The position numbers were made by a program, and so were the translations under genes. A model generated the notes under the pieces. That model was not told the DNA's origin and did no database searches. It saw only the letters and a list, made by a program, of their open reading frames with translations. From Ruminococcaceae bacterium UBA3215 (GTDB taxonomy: Bacteria; Bacillota; Clostridia; Oscillospirales; Ruminococcaceae), in NCBI GenBank assembly GCA_002363155.1, contig DEWH01000019.1, positions 1 to 64,000 of the forward strand: a DNA stretch of 64,000 nt, given 5' to 3'. Shown one piece after another: positions 15,897 to 24,776 of this stretch (position 1 is its first letter; the number at the start of each line of letters is the position of its first letter).

Positions 15897-16017
15897 ATTT
15901 ACGGCTTTTGAACCGGTCAAATAAATTCGATAACAATGCTCCAAGCGATGAAGCATTGAGAGTAATGATATGTACTGCTTCGCCAAAAAGCTCACGCAAT
16001 ACGTTCAATATCTCCAC
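15895..16017 (-). CDS. 40-residue amphipathic peptide, candidate type I toxin
   Basis: GTG start at 16017 with AAAGGAGGG at 16028-16036, 10 bases upstream. The product MEILNVLRELFGEAVHIITL...ends LLSNLFDRFKSRK: a moderately hydrophobic central stretch (residues 14-33) followed by a basic tail, as in small membrane toxins. The stop codon abuts the shared hairpin at 15851-15893. It has its own promoter (16127-16155) and an antisense small RNA. I do not recognise a named family; toxin identity is an inference from architecture. Confidence 0.5.
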   Translation of the reverse strand: MEILNVLRELFGEAVHIITLNASSLGALLSNLFDRFKSRK

Positions 16018-16126
16018 TTCTTTATCGCCCTCCTTTCACAGTCTCCGATATTCCTATCGGGAAAACTGCTCCGAGGGTGATATCCACCTTGCTTTACCTG
16101 CGCCTCAGCGCCACGGCTTCAATGGT

Positions 16127-16155
16127 ATTATAGCATATTTTGGCGTAGATTGCAA
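16127..16155 (-). promoter_or_regulatory. Promoter of the small-peptide mRNA
   Basis: On the minus strand TTGCAA (16150-16155) and TATAAT (16127-16132) are 17 bases apart. The transcript would have a leader of about 105 bases that includes CTCGGAGCAGT, matching the small RNA, and a GATAGG-aat-style hairpin (CCGATAGGAATATCGG) before the ribosome site. Confidence 0.75.
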
Positions 16156-16202
16156 GGGGGTTCGACAGAAAATCCGCTGCCCCGGCGGGCAGCGGTTAGT
16201 GT

Positions 16203-16469
16203 TTATTTGGTTTCGGTTATGGCAAGCATTATTGCTGCCCCGAGCCGGAAGCCGCGCTCGAAATCAGCTTCGCACTCCAACTGCGATTCCATGTGGAGTG
16301 CGTCTGTATAGCTGTCGAGCAGCTCCTTGCAGTCGGGGAACTGTTCAAGCAGCTGTTCCTCGGTGGAACAAATAGTCTCTCTGGTCTTTATGTACTTTTC
16401 GGTGTTCGGTGCCGGTTTCTCGCACGGAATGATCTCTCCGTAGTAGAGCTTGTTAATAATGTTATTCAT
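16203..16469 (-). CDS. DUF6809 family small protein, copy 2
   Basis: An 88-residue paralogue of the protein at 4119-4388; identical blocks include KLYYGEI, LLEQFPDCKELLD and LECEADFERGFRLGA. Differences are spread over the whole length, so the duplication is not recent. It again stands beside an att-like stretch and an integrase gene in the same order and orientation. No function is known. Confidence 0.75.
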   Translation of the reverse strand: MNNIINKLYYGEIIPCEKPAPNTEKYIKTRETICSTEEQLLEQFPDCKELLDSYTDALHMESQLECEADFERGFRLGAAIMLAITETK

Positions 16470-16538
16470 TGTGGTATTCTCCTGTAAAATTTAGTGAGTT
16501 TTGATTAGTTAGTTATATTACAGGAAATGCCTTGATTT

Positions 16539-16790
16539 TGGTCGTTATTTGGACGTTAATTTTACAAAAGTATGCTTCAAGTGACCATAAGCTGCTGAAT
16601 TTGCAATGCTGTGAAACCGCATTATACCGCACTTTATGGCAATATGCCAAAAGATGCAAAATGCTCAAAAGTCAATTCAAGTCCAGTAACAGGAGCCAGC
16701 CCTTAGTGGACTTGAACCCGCATTATAAGTGGATTCAAGTCCATTTGATTTTTAGCTGAAATTGCGTTTTGGCTCTTGTTTGGCTCTTAT
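16539..16790. other. Putative attachment-site region next to integrase 2
   Basis: Tandem TTGGTCGTTATT/GGACGTTAATT repeats at the left and GGCTCTTGTTTGGCTCTTATT at the right flank the block shared with 4439-4697, including the constant TTCAAGTCCAGTAACAGGAG at 16676-16695. Unlike copy 1, the right side also holds a perfect inverted repeat TGGACTTGAA (16707-16716) and TTCAAGTCCA (16734-16743) made from the same core bases. The second arm set has diverged from the first, so the sites may no longer be interchangeable. Confidence 0.5.
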
Positions 16791-16798
16791 TTCAACAA

Positions 16799-17989
16799 TT
16801 ACGCAATTTTGATCTTATTAACGGAATTTGTACCGATAGGTAATGCTTCCGCGATAGCGTCCATAGCTCTCGCCTGCGCCGACTGGAACGTATGCAGATA
16901 TATCTGCAAAGTTGTCGTCGGAGTTGAATGTCCTAAGCAGCTTTGGACTGTCTTAATGTCAACGCCCGCATTCACAAGTAAAGATGCGTTCAAATGTCGC
17001 ATGGAGTGATTTGATACATAACGCATGCCCGTCCGGTCGCAGAACTTGTGGAAAAAGTGCGAGGGTGCAGCTCTGCAAAGATAGTCGCCGTTCCATTTCG
17101 TGAAGATGCGGTCCGTGTCGATCCACTGTGTACCGAGCTTTTCGCGCTGTGCGTCCTGCAAGTTTTTCCATTTCACAAGACAATCCATAACTCCCTGCGG
17201 GACTTTCAGACTGCGGATACTTGACGCGGTCTTGGGTGTGTCGGTGTAGATTCCCTTTTCTTTGGTATAAAGGCTGGTGCGCTTGACGGAGAGCACGTTC
17301 GTGTCGAAGTCAATGTCCTTCCATTCCAGACCGAGCAATTCTCCGAGACGAAAGCCGGTATAAATTGCAACAGTATAGAAGCAAACAAACATATAGTTTT
17401 CGTCCGGCTCCTGCTCAAAAAGTTCAAGCAGCCGCTGCGCTTCCTCGACGGAATAAAAGTCTTTCTCCGGCGTGACTACTTTCGGGATCGTGACATTTTT
17501 GCACGGATTGTCCTTGATGATCTGCATTTTGACTGCATAGTCACAAACCGTCGAAACGAACGATTTATACAGCTTGATCGTCTTGGTGGACAGCTTCCCG
17601 CCGTGCTTTTTCGGGGTGTCGAAGCGCTCGCATTCCGTGAGATCAACGATAAACTTCTGAATGTGATGCGGTGTGAGCTTGTCCATTCGGATATCATCGA
17701 ATTTGAAAGTCTTATCCTCAAATTTCAAATCGGTGCTTGACTGTCCGGTGTCGGTATTCTGCTGTTCCTGCGGGGTATGCCGCCTGCGCTTATGCTCAGG
17801 TTCAGGCTGTTCCGAAGAAACGCCGCGGACGTTGAACCGTTCGTCGGTATGCTCGATTTGCAGCACGGCTTCTTCCGTCCTGTCGCTTATCATTGTTTCC
17901 GAGCTTTCGGCAAGGTTACGTTCCACAGCACCATCGCGGGAATATTTCATAACACGCTTGCCGCTTGCTTTCAATGCTTTTCCTGCCAT
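16799..17989 (-). CDS. Integrase 2 with foreign N-terminus (chimera)
   Basis: A 396-residue protein with a clear start (AGGAGG at 17992-17997 before the ATG). Residues from about 105 to the end are homologous to integrase 1 and keep the catalytic set: Arg in TGFRLGELLGLEW, HSMRHLNASLL, CLGHST and Tyr in LQIYLHTF. The first 95 residues are unrelated to integrases: MAGKALKASGKRVMKYSRDGAVERN and a hydrophilic tail look like the N-terminus of CD1108-type mobile-element proteins. The arm-binding domain is therefore missing, so normal recombination is doubtful. It probably arose by a deletion joining two genes. Confidence 0.85.
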   Translation of the reverse strand: MAGKALKASGKRVMKYSRDGAVERNLAESSETMISDRTEEAVLQIEHTDERFNVRGVSSEQPEPEHKRRRHTPQEQQNTDTGQSSTDLKFEDKTFKFDDIRMDKLTPHHIQKFIVDLTECERFDTPKKHGGKLSTKTIKLYKSFVSTVCDYAVKMQIIKDNPCKNVTIPKVVTPEKDFYSVEEAQRLLELFEQEPDENYMFVCFYTVAIYTGFRLGELLGLEWKDIDFDTNVLSVKRTSLYTKEKGIYTDTPKTASSIRSLKVPQGVMDCLVKWKNLQDAQREKLGTQWIDTDRIFTKWNGDYLCRAAPSHFFHKFCDRTGMRYVSNHSMRHLNASLLVNAGVDIKTVQSCLGHSTPTTTLQIYLHTFQSAQARAMDAIAEALPIGTNSVNKIKIA

Positions 17990-18017
17990 ATCGCACCTCC
18001 TTCCATAGCAGAATTAT

Positions 18018-18170
18018 TTTAAGTTTCCCCAAAATTTCCCGCGACATCTCTAAAAGCGTTTATTCATGCGGTTTTCAAAATAAATGGGATTTTCAATTTG
18101 TCAGCGCTTACAAATAGCGTGTTTAAGGCGTTTAGTAGAGTTTTACGTTCAATTTTTGGGAAAACTTAAA
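18018..18170. repeat. Inverted repeat pair TTTAAGTTTYCCC
   Basis: TTTTAAGTTTCCCCAAAATT (18017-18036) and AATTTTTGGGAAAACTTAAA (18151-18170) are inverted copies about 150 bases apart. A third copy lies at 20386-20405, beyond the chemotaxis gene, in the orientation of the first. No gene lies inside the pair. This could be a MITE-like remnant or paired regulatory sites. Confidence 0.5.
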
Positions 18171-18271
18171 CCAATCGAAAATTCCCTGATAGGTTCTTTT
18201 TCGCTCTATAATTCTGAATTTTGTGAAAAATGAAAACAAGAACCCAATGACAGTAAATTTTACATAAAAAT

Positions 18272-18294
18272 AATGAGCGGGGGTTCCGCTCATT
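18272..18294 (-). terminator. Terminator of the chemotaxis receptor gene
   Basis: AATGAGCGG (18272-18280) and CCGCTCATT (18286-18294) form a 9-bp stem; on the minus strand it is followed by ATTTTTATG. It stands 17 bases after the stop codon of the gene at 18311-20248. Confidence 0.8.
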
Positions 18295-18310
18295 ATAATA
18301 TAAATTATAT

Positions 18311-20248
18311 TTACTGATTTATCTTGAATCTTGCCACCTGATCTTTAAGTATCTTTGACTGACCGGAAAGCTCTTCGCATGATGCGGCAGTTTCTTCGGC
18401 TGTAGCTGAGTTCGTCTGTATTACCTGCGAGATCTGCTCTATTCCGGCAGTGATCTGCCTGATCGATTCGGTCTGTTCGGCACTCGCAGATGCTATCTGA
18501 ACAACAAGCTCTGCTGTCTTGGCAGACATGTCCTTGACCTCTTTCATAGAATCCGCTGTTGCGAAAGCTATCTTACTTCCTTTATCAACTGCGTCTATAG
18601 AAGCTGTAATAAGTGATGTGGTGCTGCTCGCTGCCTCAGCTGACTTACTTGCAAGGTTTCTTACCTCATCGGCAACAACTGCAAAACCCTTTCCGGCATC
18701 TCCAGCTCTTGCTGCCTCGACCGCAGCATTCAGAGCAAGTATGTTGGTCTGGAATGCGATGTCCTCAATGGTCTTGATTATCTTTTCTATCTCCTGCGAT
18801 GTAGAGCTTATTTCTTCCATCGCCTTGACCATGTTCTTTATTTCATCATCTTGATAGTTCACACGCTCCTGCGTCTGTTTGGAAAGGTCGCCAGCCTGTT
18901 GAGCATTTTGTGCCGTATTCGATATCTGAGTAGATACCTCTGCGATGCTTGCGGATATTTCTTCAATAGCCGATGCCTGACGTGTGGTTCCGTCAGCAAG
19001 CGACTGGGAGCCTTCTGCCATTTGATTGGAACCGGTAAGAACTTCTTCCGAGGACAAATTCATTCTGCTTAACGCAGCACCGAGATCATCTTCTATTTTG
19101 ATAATATTCGTCTTGATATCCTCGAACACACCGGGATATTTTGTATTCGGTGTTTCTGTAAAATCACCGCTTGCCATAGATGAAAGTATTCTCGATGAAT
19201 CCCCGACAACTTCGTTTAAGTCTTTCTTCGTCTGCATAAGGAGCTTGGCAAATCCGCCCACCTCATCATCAGCAAATTCGTAGTTCACTTCTGTTGTATC
19301 GAGCTTGCCGTCCTGCATTTCGTGAGCAAGTATTGTTACCATATTTATAGGTGTGGTAACTTTCTTTCTTGTAAATACGGCAATAACTACTGCGCCTCCT
19401 ACACCTACAACAATAGCTATCACTATAACGATCAGAACAACTCTGCCGAACTCATCATTGGCAGACTGTACGTCCGAGGTCGCCGCAAGAGCACCGACGA
19501 CATTATTGTTTATATCATACAGCGGCTTGTAGTCTATGACATAATCCGTTCCGTTAATATTAGTCTGGCCGACATAGTTCTGTTTGTTATCTATAACGGC
19601 AGTTTTGAGGTTAGGGAGCATCTTTGAGCCGACATTTCTCACGCCGTTGTTCATCATTGTTGTGGAAAGGCGGACATCATCGCAGAAAATGGTGATATCC
19701 GAACCCGATTGGGTCTTTACGTTATCTATCCAGCTTGAATTTGAGAGATCACGCCCGATAAGTATAGAACCTATCACCGCACCGGTATTTTCGTCCTTCA
19801 CGGGATTGGTGTGAAATATTGCAAGCCCATTACTGCCCATTCGCACAACGCCGCTCATTGTACTGCCGTAAGCGGTGAAAGCGAGGCTGTTTATCTTCTG
19901 CTCATCACTCTTGAATATAAAATTATTGTTAGAGTCAAGTATAGCACAGAAGTTATAGCCGTTGAAATAATTTGCATCCCAATCGGCTTGAAGCCCTGCG
20001 GCACTGCCTGACTTAATAGCCTCTTCCGTTTCGGGCTTTCCCGACCAGATTGCTATGTTATCAGCAATTTTGTCGTACTGCGCTGCCATATCGTTCTCGG
20101 TAACGCTCATTCCAACATTTGCTCTTTCGACAAGAATGTCTTTTACAAAGCCGTCAAGCATTGTCAGTGATACAACATTTACTGCCACCATAGCAACTAT
20201 CAGAATAACAGCTGCTATGAAAATGTTCTGTACGCCTATTTTCTTCAT
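18311..20248 (-). CDS. Methyl-accepting chemotaxis protein
   Basis: From the ATG at 20248 (GGAGGAAG upstream at about 20258-20265) the receptor has 645 residues; the open frame up to 20326 has no ribosome site. Transmembrane helix 1 is residues 6-28, then a Cache-like extracellular sensor (30-265), transmembrane helix 2 (about 272-295, [23 protein letters not shown]), HAMP, and the cytoplasmic signalling domain with the conserved hairpin tip [35 protein letters not shown] split over residues about 480-515. It lacks a C-terminal CheR-binding pentapeptide. It is a single gene, and no other chemotaxis or flagellar genes are in the window. The ligand is unknown. Confidence 0.92.
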   Translation of the reverse strand: MKKIGVQNIFIAAVILIVAMVAVNVVSLTMLDGFVKDILVERANVGMSVTENDMAAQYDKIADNIAIWSGKPETEEAIKSGSAAGLQADWDANYFNGYNFCAILDSNNNFIFKSDEQKINSLAFTAYGSTMSGVVRMGSNGLAIFHTNPVKDENTGAVIGSILIGRDLSNSSWIDNVKTQSGSDITIFCDDVRLSTTMMNNGVRNVGSKMLPNLKTAVIDNKQNYVGQTNINGTDYVIDYKPLYDINNNVVGALAATSDVQSANDEFGRVVLIVIVIAIVVGVGGAVVIAVFTRKKVTTPINMVTILAHEMQDGKLDTTEVNYEFADDEVGGFAKLLMQTKKDLNEVVGDSSRILSSMASGDFTETPNTKYPGVFEDIKTNIIKIEDDLGAALSRMNLSSEEVLTGSNQMAEGSQSLADGTTRQASAIEEISASIAEVSTQISNTAQNAQQAGDLSKQTQERVNYQDDEIKNMVKAMEEISSTSQEIEKIIKTIEDIAFQTNILALNAAVEAARAGDAGKGFAVVADEVRNLASKSAEAASSTTSLITASIDAVDKGSKIAFATADSMKEVKDMSAKTAELVVQIASASAEQTESIRQITAGIEQISQVIQTNSATAEETAASCEELSGQSKILKDQVARFKINQ

Positions 20249-20346
20249 TGGTTTTCTTCCTCCGATACCAGAATTTAAACCAAACAAGGTGTCGAGCGAA
20301 CCGCAAACGAAGCGAAAAGACACCATATTATGTCTGATTAGGTAAT

Positions 20347-20375
20347 ATTATACACTATTTTTCATAAAAAGTCAA
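20347..20375 (-). promoter_or_regulatory. Promoter of the chemotaxis receptor gene
   Basis: On the minus strand TTGACT (20370-20375) and TATAAT (20347-20352) lie 17 bases apart, about 100 bases upstream of the chosen start. Confidence 0.75.
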
Positions 20376-20549
20376 CAAAAATAAGTTTAAGTTTCCCAAA
20401 AATAATCCGAAAAAAGTTAAAAAAATACCGTCGATCTCCCAAAAGTCCAAAGTGCAACAAACGGCTCTATAAAGCGGTTTGTTCTCAGTTATTACCGATT
20501 TACTCCGAAAAACTCCTTGCGTTCCAAACGTCAATGGTTTTACTTGACA

Positions 20550-21175
20550 TCAGTATGAAAACCTTGACTTTTTCTTGTGATACTGCAACCATTTATCCGG
20601 ATAGTCAAGTGTATTCTGTGCTTTATCCGCAATCACTGCTTTGAGCAGTGCGACCGACCGTGCCTGTGAGTTTATCGACTTGCAGGGATTGAATTCTATG
20701 TCGGCGAACCACACATAATCGTCAAGCACTTTTAGCTCCTCCGGTGTGAACGAAGCAAGCGCGCTCTTTATGTAAATGTAATCATAAAACGCGGATTTAG
20801 GTTCCGTCGCCCAACGTTTTCCGCCGTATTCAAATGCGGTAAGCCTTCCTGACGATCTCAGCCGCTCGTCGCGCTTGGCTTCCTTTGTGGAAACATTCAA
20901 CAGATCAAGGTAAGGTCCTCAGTTCACAAATACCTTGCTCGACTGGAACATACATTCAAGAAGTACGCCGTCAAGCTTAAGCACAAATGCGCTGAGTTTC
21001 TGACCGAAATCATTTCCCGATTTTGTTGATATTTCCAATGCATTTTCATTAAACTTTTTCTGAATGGCCATATGCAATGTTTTTGCGAAACGGCGAAACT
21101 GCTGTTCCACGCAAACTCAAAATCACACTTTTCAACGCGATCATTACAGAATGTCCATGCAGGTCTTGATGCCAT
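20550..21175 (-). pseudogene. Broken NADAR-like (DUF6977-type) gene
   Basis: Three pieces read in order as one protein of about 205 residues: MASRPAWTFCNDRVEKCDFEFAWN at the N-terminus (frame from 21175), then after a frameshift near 21095 TLHMAIQKKFNENALEISTK, then LKLDGVLLECMFQSSKVFVN, a TGA at 20919-20921, and GPYLDLLNVSTKEAKRDERL to the end. This pattern matches the DUF6977 family, which I recall as DarT1-associated NADAR antitoxins that remove ADP-ribose from DNA. No DarT1 toxin gene is visible beside it. Two independent lesions make it a decayed gene. Confidence 0.65.
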
Positions 21176-21345
21176 ATTATCACCCCATACTCCTTAATTT
21201 GTAAATGATCCGTATTGCTTATCAAATGCTTTCTCAAGCTACTTTTGAAGATCAAATCCTTTTTCCGATTCCTCGGTCTTTTCCGGCTCGGAAGATTCAG
21301 GTGGTTCACTGTGACTTATTTCCGGATCCTTTTCCTTCTCAATTA
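21176..21345 (-). pseudogene. Degenerate C-terminal coding remnant
   Basis: The minus strand reads EKEKDPEISHSEPPESSEPE-KTEESEKGFDLQK, a TAG, then LEKAFDKQYGSFTN and a stop directly before the NADAR-like remnant. The acidic Pro/Ser/Glu-rich composition suggests the tail of a mobile-element protein. No start is present; family unknown. Confidence 0.4.
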
Positions 21346-21348
21346 TTG

Positions 21349-21459
21349 CTAAAACCTGTCCTTTCTTACAGGCAGAATATTTTCAAGCATTAGAAGAATG
21401 GCAGAGTTAACTTGAAAATCCCACCCAAAAGCAGATGGTGATGCGTTTCTGTTGCTCAT
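21349..21459 (-). pseudogene. N-terminal fragment of an unknown protein
   Basis: ATG at 21457-21459 with GGAGG upstream (GGGAGGTTATCGAAT) encodes 36 residues, MSNRNASPSAFGWDFQVNSA-ILLMLENILPVRKDRF, then TAG. The first 27 residues look like the conserved N-terminus of longer proteins found in gut Firmicutes, so this is a truncated gene whose ribosome site survives. Family not named with confidence. Confidence 0.4.
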
Positions 21460-21539
21460 ATTCGATAACCTCCCATCTATCCAATGGTCAAATAATAAGA
21501 ATATGTCACTGTTTCTCTTATATTCTTACATTGATACCC

Positions 21540-22097
21540 TCATATTAATTTGAACGTTCTTATAAACGAATTAACATCATACCCGGCATCTATGTATCTG
21601 AGCAGTATCTCAGCACAAGCCCGACTGTCGCTTGCAGCTTGGTGATGATCAAGAGCGATGCCGTAATGCTCACACATCACATTCAGCTGATGACTCATAT
21701 CCGGCAGACAAGCCCTGCCTATCTTTACAGTACAGAGGTATTTAGCAGTAGGTTTCCATTTAATGCCGTAACCATTCAGGCACTTTTTCAGAACTCCCAT
21801 ATCAAACACGGCGTTATGCGCAGTCAGGATCCCGTCGCTCAGATATGGCTCGATCTTCTTCCAAAGCTCCGGAAATGTGGGAGCACCCTTGACGGTATTT
21901 GCACTAATCCCGGTTAGTTTTGTGTTGAAATAATCAAAGTGCGTCTCCGGATCAACGAGAGAGTAGAACTCATCAACGATCTTTCCTCCGCCGATTACCG
22001 TTATACCGATCGCACTCATTCTGTCGTTCGCACGATTAGGTGTTTCTACGTCAAACACAGTATATGAATATAATTTAGTCTTTTCGTTCATATCCAA
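21540..22097 (-). CDS. DEDDh 3'-5' exonuclease (DnaQ-like)
   Basis: A 185-residue exonuclease domain protein. The three Exo motifs are visible: FDVETP (Exo I with Asp and Glu), HNAVFDMGVL (Exo II), and HHQAASDSRAC (Exo III with His and Asp), so it belongs to the DEDDh group. It would remove nucleotides from 3' ends with two metal ions. Its start at 22097 (or the Met two codons on, 22091) follows the preceding ATPase gene by 4 bases, indicating co-translation. It lies in a mobile, decayed neighbourhood, so a role in element maintenance or defence is more likely than replication proofreading. Confidence 0.88.
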   Translation of the reverse strand: MDMNEKTKLYSYTVFDVETPNRANDRMSAIGITVIGGGKIVDEFYSLVDPETHFDYFNTKLTGISANTVKGAPTFPELWKKIEPYLSDGILTAHNAVFDMGVLKKCLNGYGIKWKPTAKYLCTVKIGRACLPDMSHQLNVMCEHYGIALDHHQAASDSRACAEILLRYIDAGYDVNSFIRTFKLI

Positions 22098-22101
22098 TTA
22101 T

Positions 22102-23058
22102 TCACTTCTTATAAATCTCTGCAATGATCTTTTCTGCATTCTTATCATTCAGATATATGTCGTTGATCTTGCTCTTTGAATACTGAAAAGGCGTATTGAC
22201 TGTATTATCAACCAGATATGCTTCAAAAAAGTTCTCCCAGCTAAAGAACTCGGAGCTTTCAATATACACGGAGGGATCGTTCAAAACTGTTTCTACGTTC
22301 TCTGCCCTTATCAATCCGGATTTGAGGATCAGCCATTCAAATGATTCAGGCAAGCATAATCTGAAATTTGAAACAGAAGGCAACTTCAGAACCCTGTCTA
22401 TCTCCGATCCGAAAGCCGCGCCGTCAGCAATCACAAGGACTTTCTTATCCCCATGTTCTTTCAACCACTGGAATATTGCAGAATTTGAACCGGAAGAATA
22501 ACATTCAATATCATCATTTAGAAAGTAGCCCTGATAAAACTGAAATCCGGATTTTGAATCTTCCGTTACCAAAGTGTCATATTTCAGTTTCCCCGGCACG
22601 GTGTCTCTATAATAGACATGCCTACTGTCTGATTTGAATAGTTTCTTAAAGTTATGGTATTTTCCGCTCGCTTTAATTTCATATATTTCTTCGGGACTGT
22701 ACGGCAGCTCATATAAGCTTTCACGACAAAATATCACATAATAGTTGTCAGAGTTCTTGATAGATTCGGCAAAATCTTTTGTCTTTAAGTAATCAGAGCC
22801 TTCATCAACAAAGACAATACTATCGGATATACCCTCAAGCTGGTGCTTCCAGTCATAATCTGTCAGAGCAGCGCACTCCTTGTCACAGGAAACATTTATT
22901 CCGCTTGCAGCTTTTAACCGGGTATAGTCCGAAACCATGTCAAAAAGAGTAGTTTTTCCTGTACCACTGTCGCCACGCACAAATGTTATATTTCGGTGCA
23001 GGTCAAAATTAAATACGGCATCTCTGTTTTTAATTTCAACATGATGTGTTCCTGTCAT
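22102..23058 (-). CDS. P-loop ATPase of mobile-element type
   Basis: A 318-residue protein with Walker A GDSGTGKTT near residue 30 and a Walker B-like SIVFVDEGSDYL near residue 80. The C-terminal half (170-318) has a receiver- or TOPRIM-like look (KKVLVIADGAAFGSEIDRVL) and ends KIIAEIYKK. I recall this type next to DUF4869 genes in Clostridial integrative elements; no named function. It forms an operon with the exonuclease downstream and a truncated DUF4869 gene upstream. ATP-driven remodelling or sensing is inferred from the motif only. Confidence 0.7.
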   Translation of the reverse strand: MTGTHHVEIKNRDAVFNFDLHRNITFVRGDSGTGKTTLFDMVSDYTRLKAASGINVSCDKECAALTDYDWKHQLEGISDSIVFVDEGSDYLKTKDFAESIKNSDNYYVIFCRESLYELPYSPEEIYEIKASGKYHNFKKLFKSDSRHVYYRDTVPGKLKYDTLVTEDSKSGFQFYQGYFLNDDIECYSSGSNSAIFQWLKEHGDKKVLVIADGAAFGSEIDRVLKLPSVSNFRLCLPESFEWLILKSGLIRAENVETVLNDPSVYIESSEFFSWENFFEAYLVDNTVNTPFQYSKSKINDIYLNDKNAEKIIAEIYKK

Positions 23059-23066
23059 AGCTTACC

Positions 23067-23303
23067 TCACACAAACTCTCCGGCTTCATAAACAAGCTCA
23101 CCCATGTTTTTGACGACTTTGCCGGTATTCAGAACCTTGATGTTGAATTCACCCTTGCCAAAATCCATAAGATGACGCAGGTTAATAACGAGTTTCTGAT
23201 GCTTCCCTTGCTTAATATCTGCTATCTTCAATATCCACTCAGCACAGTTATCACCGCAGGCAGACGCATTGAACACCTTAGTTCCGTCATAAGCTATGAG
23301 CAT
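23067..23303 (-). pseudogene. DUF4869 gene, C-terminal remnant
   Basis: The minus strand encodes YDGTKVFNASACGDNCAEWI and KLVINLRHLMDFGKGEFNIK, then LNTGKVVKNMGELVYEAGEF to the stop at 23067, which resembles the C-terminal half of DUF4869 proteins. The frame upstream of 23303 reads into the reverse of another gene (the CD1108-like remnant), so the 5' half has been replaced. A Met at 23303 could still start a 78-residue product. It is 8 bases upstream of the P-loop ATPase gene. Confidence 0.55.
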
Positions 23304-24775
23304 ACTGACATTTCCGTTCCGCCGGCAAATGAGCCTGCTCCGGTTGAAGCTTCTGCGGCTGCCGAAAACGAGAACAGTGATACTGTTGTTTCCGACAGTG
23401 GCGAACAGCCACCGGAAACACCGCAAAGCACTGTTGCCGCACAGGTCGTCGCCGATCATAGCGATGATACGGACGAGATACCGCAGGACAGCTTCATAAT
23501 CGAAAACCTGTTTGCTGAGTTTTACGGCAGTGATGATGCTCCGGCAAGCGGCTCAAAGTCTGATAAGTTCTCGTTCAGGCAGGACGAACAGCTTGCGCCA
23601 GATACCGGCAAGAAGTGCAAAACAGGGCGCTTACAGGAAGATAAGCACAGCGACAGCAAGCTGAAAGCGGAAACGGCAAGCACTTCTCTGAAACAGGACG
23701 CTGCCAAAAGCGGCTTGTTGTTCGGTTCTGCAAATGATGTCAAGTCTGCGGAGAGTATCGAGGGCGAGACTGCCGAAATGACAGACGGAGAAAGCGGCTC
23801 CAAACTTTCACACAAGCGCCGCCAGCGCCGTGATGAGCCTGACGATGATGAAGCATTCGCGGAGGAAAGCGAAAATGCCGATACTCTGAAATTTGAGCAT
23901 AGCGACAGGAATCTTGAAAAGCAGTCGCATTTTGCTGATAAGCTGTCAACCGGTTCATCTGCAAGTAAAAAGCTCTCGGAAAGCAAGCTGCCGCGCGAGG
24001 AGATCTCCGAAGAAGAACAGGCTCGGCAAGATGTTCGTAAACGTCAGCGTAAGGCACAACAGGCTGAAAAAGCCAAAGCTGATGCCGACGCAAAGGTCTC
24101 GGAAGCTTTCAATAAGATCTAAGATATCTTGCCGGTAACTGCTGCGGCACCGCTCAAAAACAGCGAGATGACGAGCGCAGTACACCGTGCAAGATATAAG
24201 GCGGCGTTGGCTGAACTGAAAGTCGAAAAGGCTGAACGGAAACTTGAAAAAGCCGAAAGTAAGCTACCCTCCGAGGCTGTCTTTCATCGGGACCGCAGGA
24301 CTGACAGAAAATCCGGCAAGATAAAAAGCAAGTTAAGGCTTGAAAAAGAGGTAAAGTCGGAAAAACGCCCCGATAGTTTCTTTCAGGCTGGAGCAAAGGG
24401 CGTAGCCAACAACTATAACCGGCGCTGTCAAGAGCCGTGTTCATGGTAAGATCTCGGAGTATGAGCAGGATAACGCCGCACTTAAAGCTGCCCACAAGAC
24501 CGAACAGGTCGGAGAATCGGCTCTGCGGTTCACCAAAGATACGGTTGCCCGGATAAATGACCTCGAAAAGAAAGCTATCTATCGAAAGACCGAGAGACTG
24601 CGCTTTGACCGGGACAGTGCCGTAAAGAAAGCAAATACCCGCAGTTCTCAGCTCCAATTTGAGGAAGCAAAGGCGAAAAAGAAAGCCCGTGACGCTGCAC
24701 GAAAGGCTCAGCGAAAGCATCAGCGCAAAAAGGCTCAGAAAGCGGCTAAAACAACAAAGAGCGTTATTCAGAAAA
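23304..24775 (+). pseudogene. CD1108-type mobile-element gene, broken
   Basis: The plus strand encodes a long charged protein in three pieces: EHTDISVPPANEPAPVEASA to AEKAKADADAKVSEAFNKI, a TAA at 24120-24122 in frame, then DILPVTAAAPLKNSEM to FFQAGAKGVANNYNR, a frameshift near 24421, then AVKSRVHGKISEYEQDNAAL to QRKHQRKKAQKAAKTTKSVI. The Lys/Ala/Glu helices (KAERKLEKAESKLP) are those of CD1108-family proteins of conjugative elements. Its N-terminus is missing, and a matching N-terminal piece is fused to integrase 2 at 17989-17705. Gene dead by stop and frameshift. Confidence 0.65.
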
Positions 24776-24776
24776 A

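Noticed and set aside
16676..16745. tRNA-like sequence (TTCAAGTCC and GGACTTGAACCC) beside integrase 2
   Set aside because: T-arm-like words are present but the stems do not pair and no acceptor or anticodon arm can be folded; it is treated as att-like repeat DNA.
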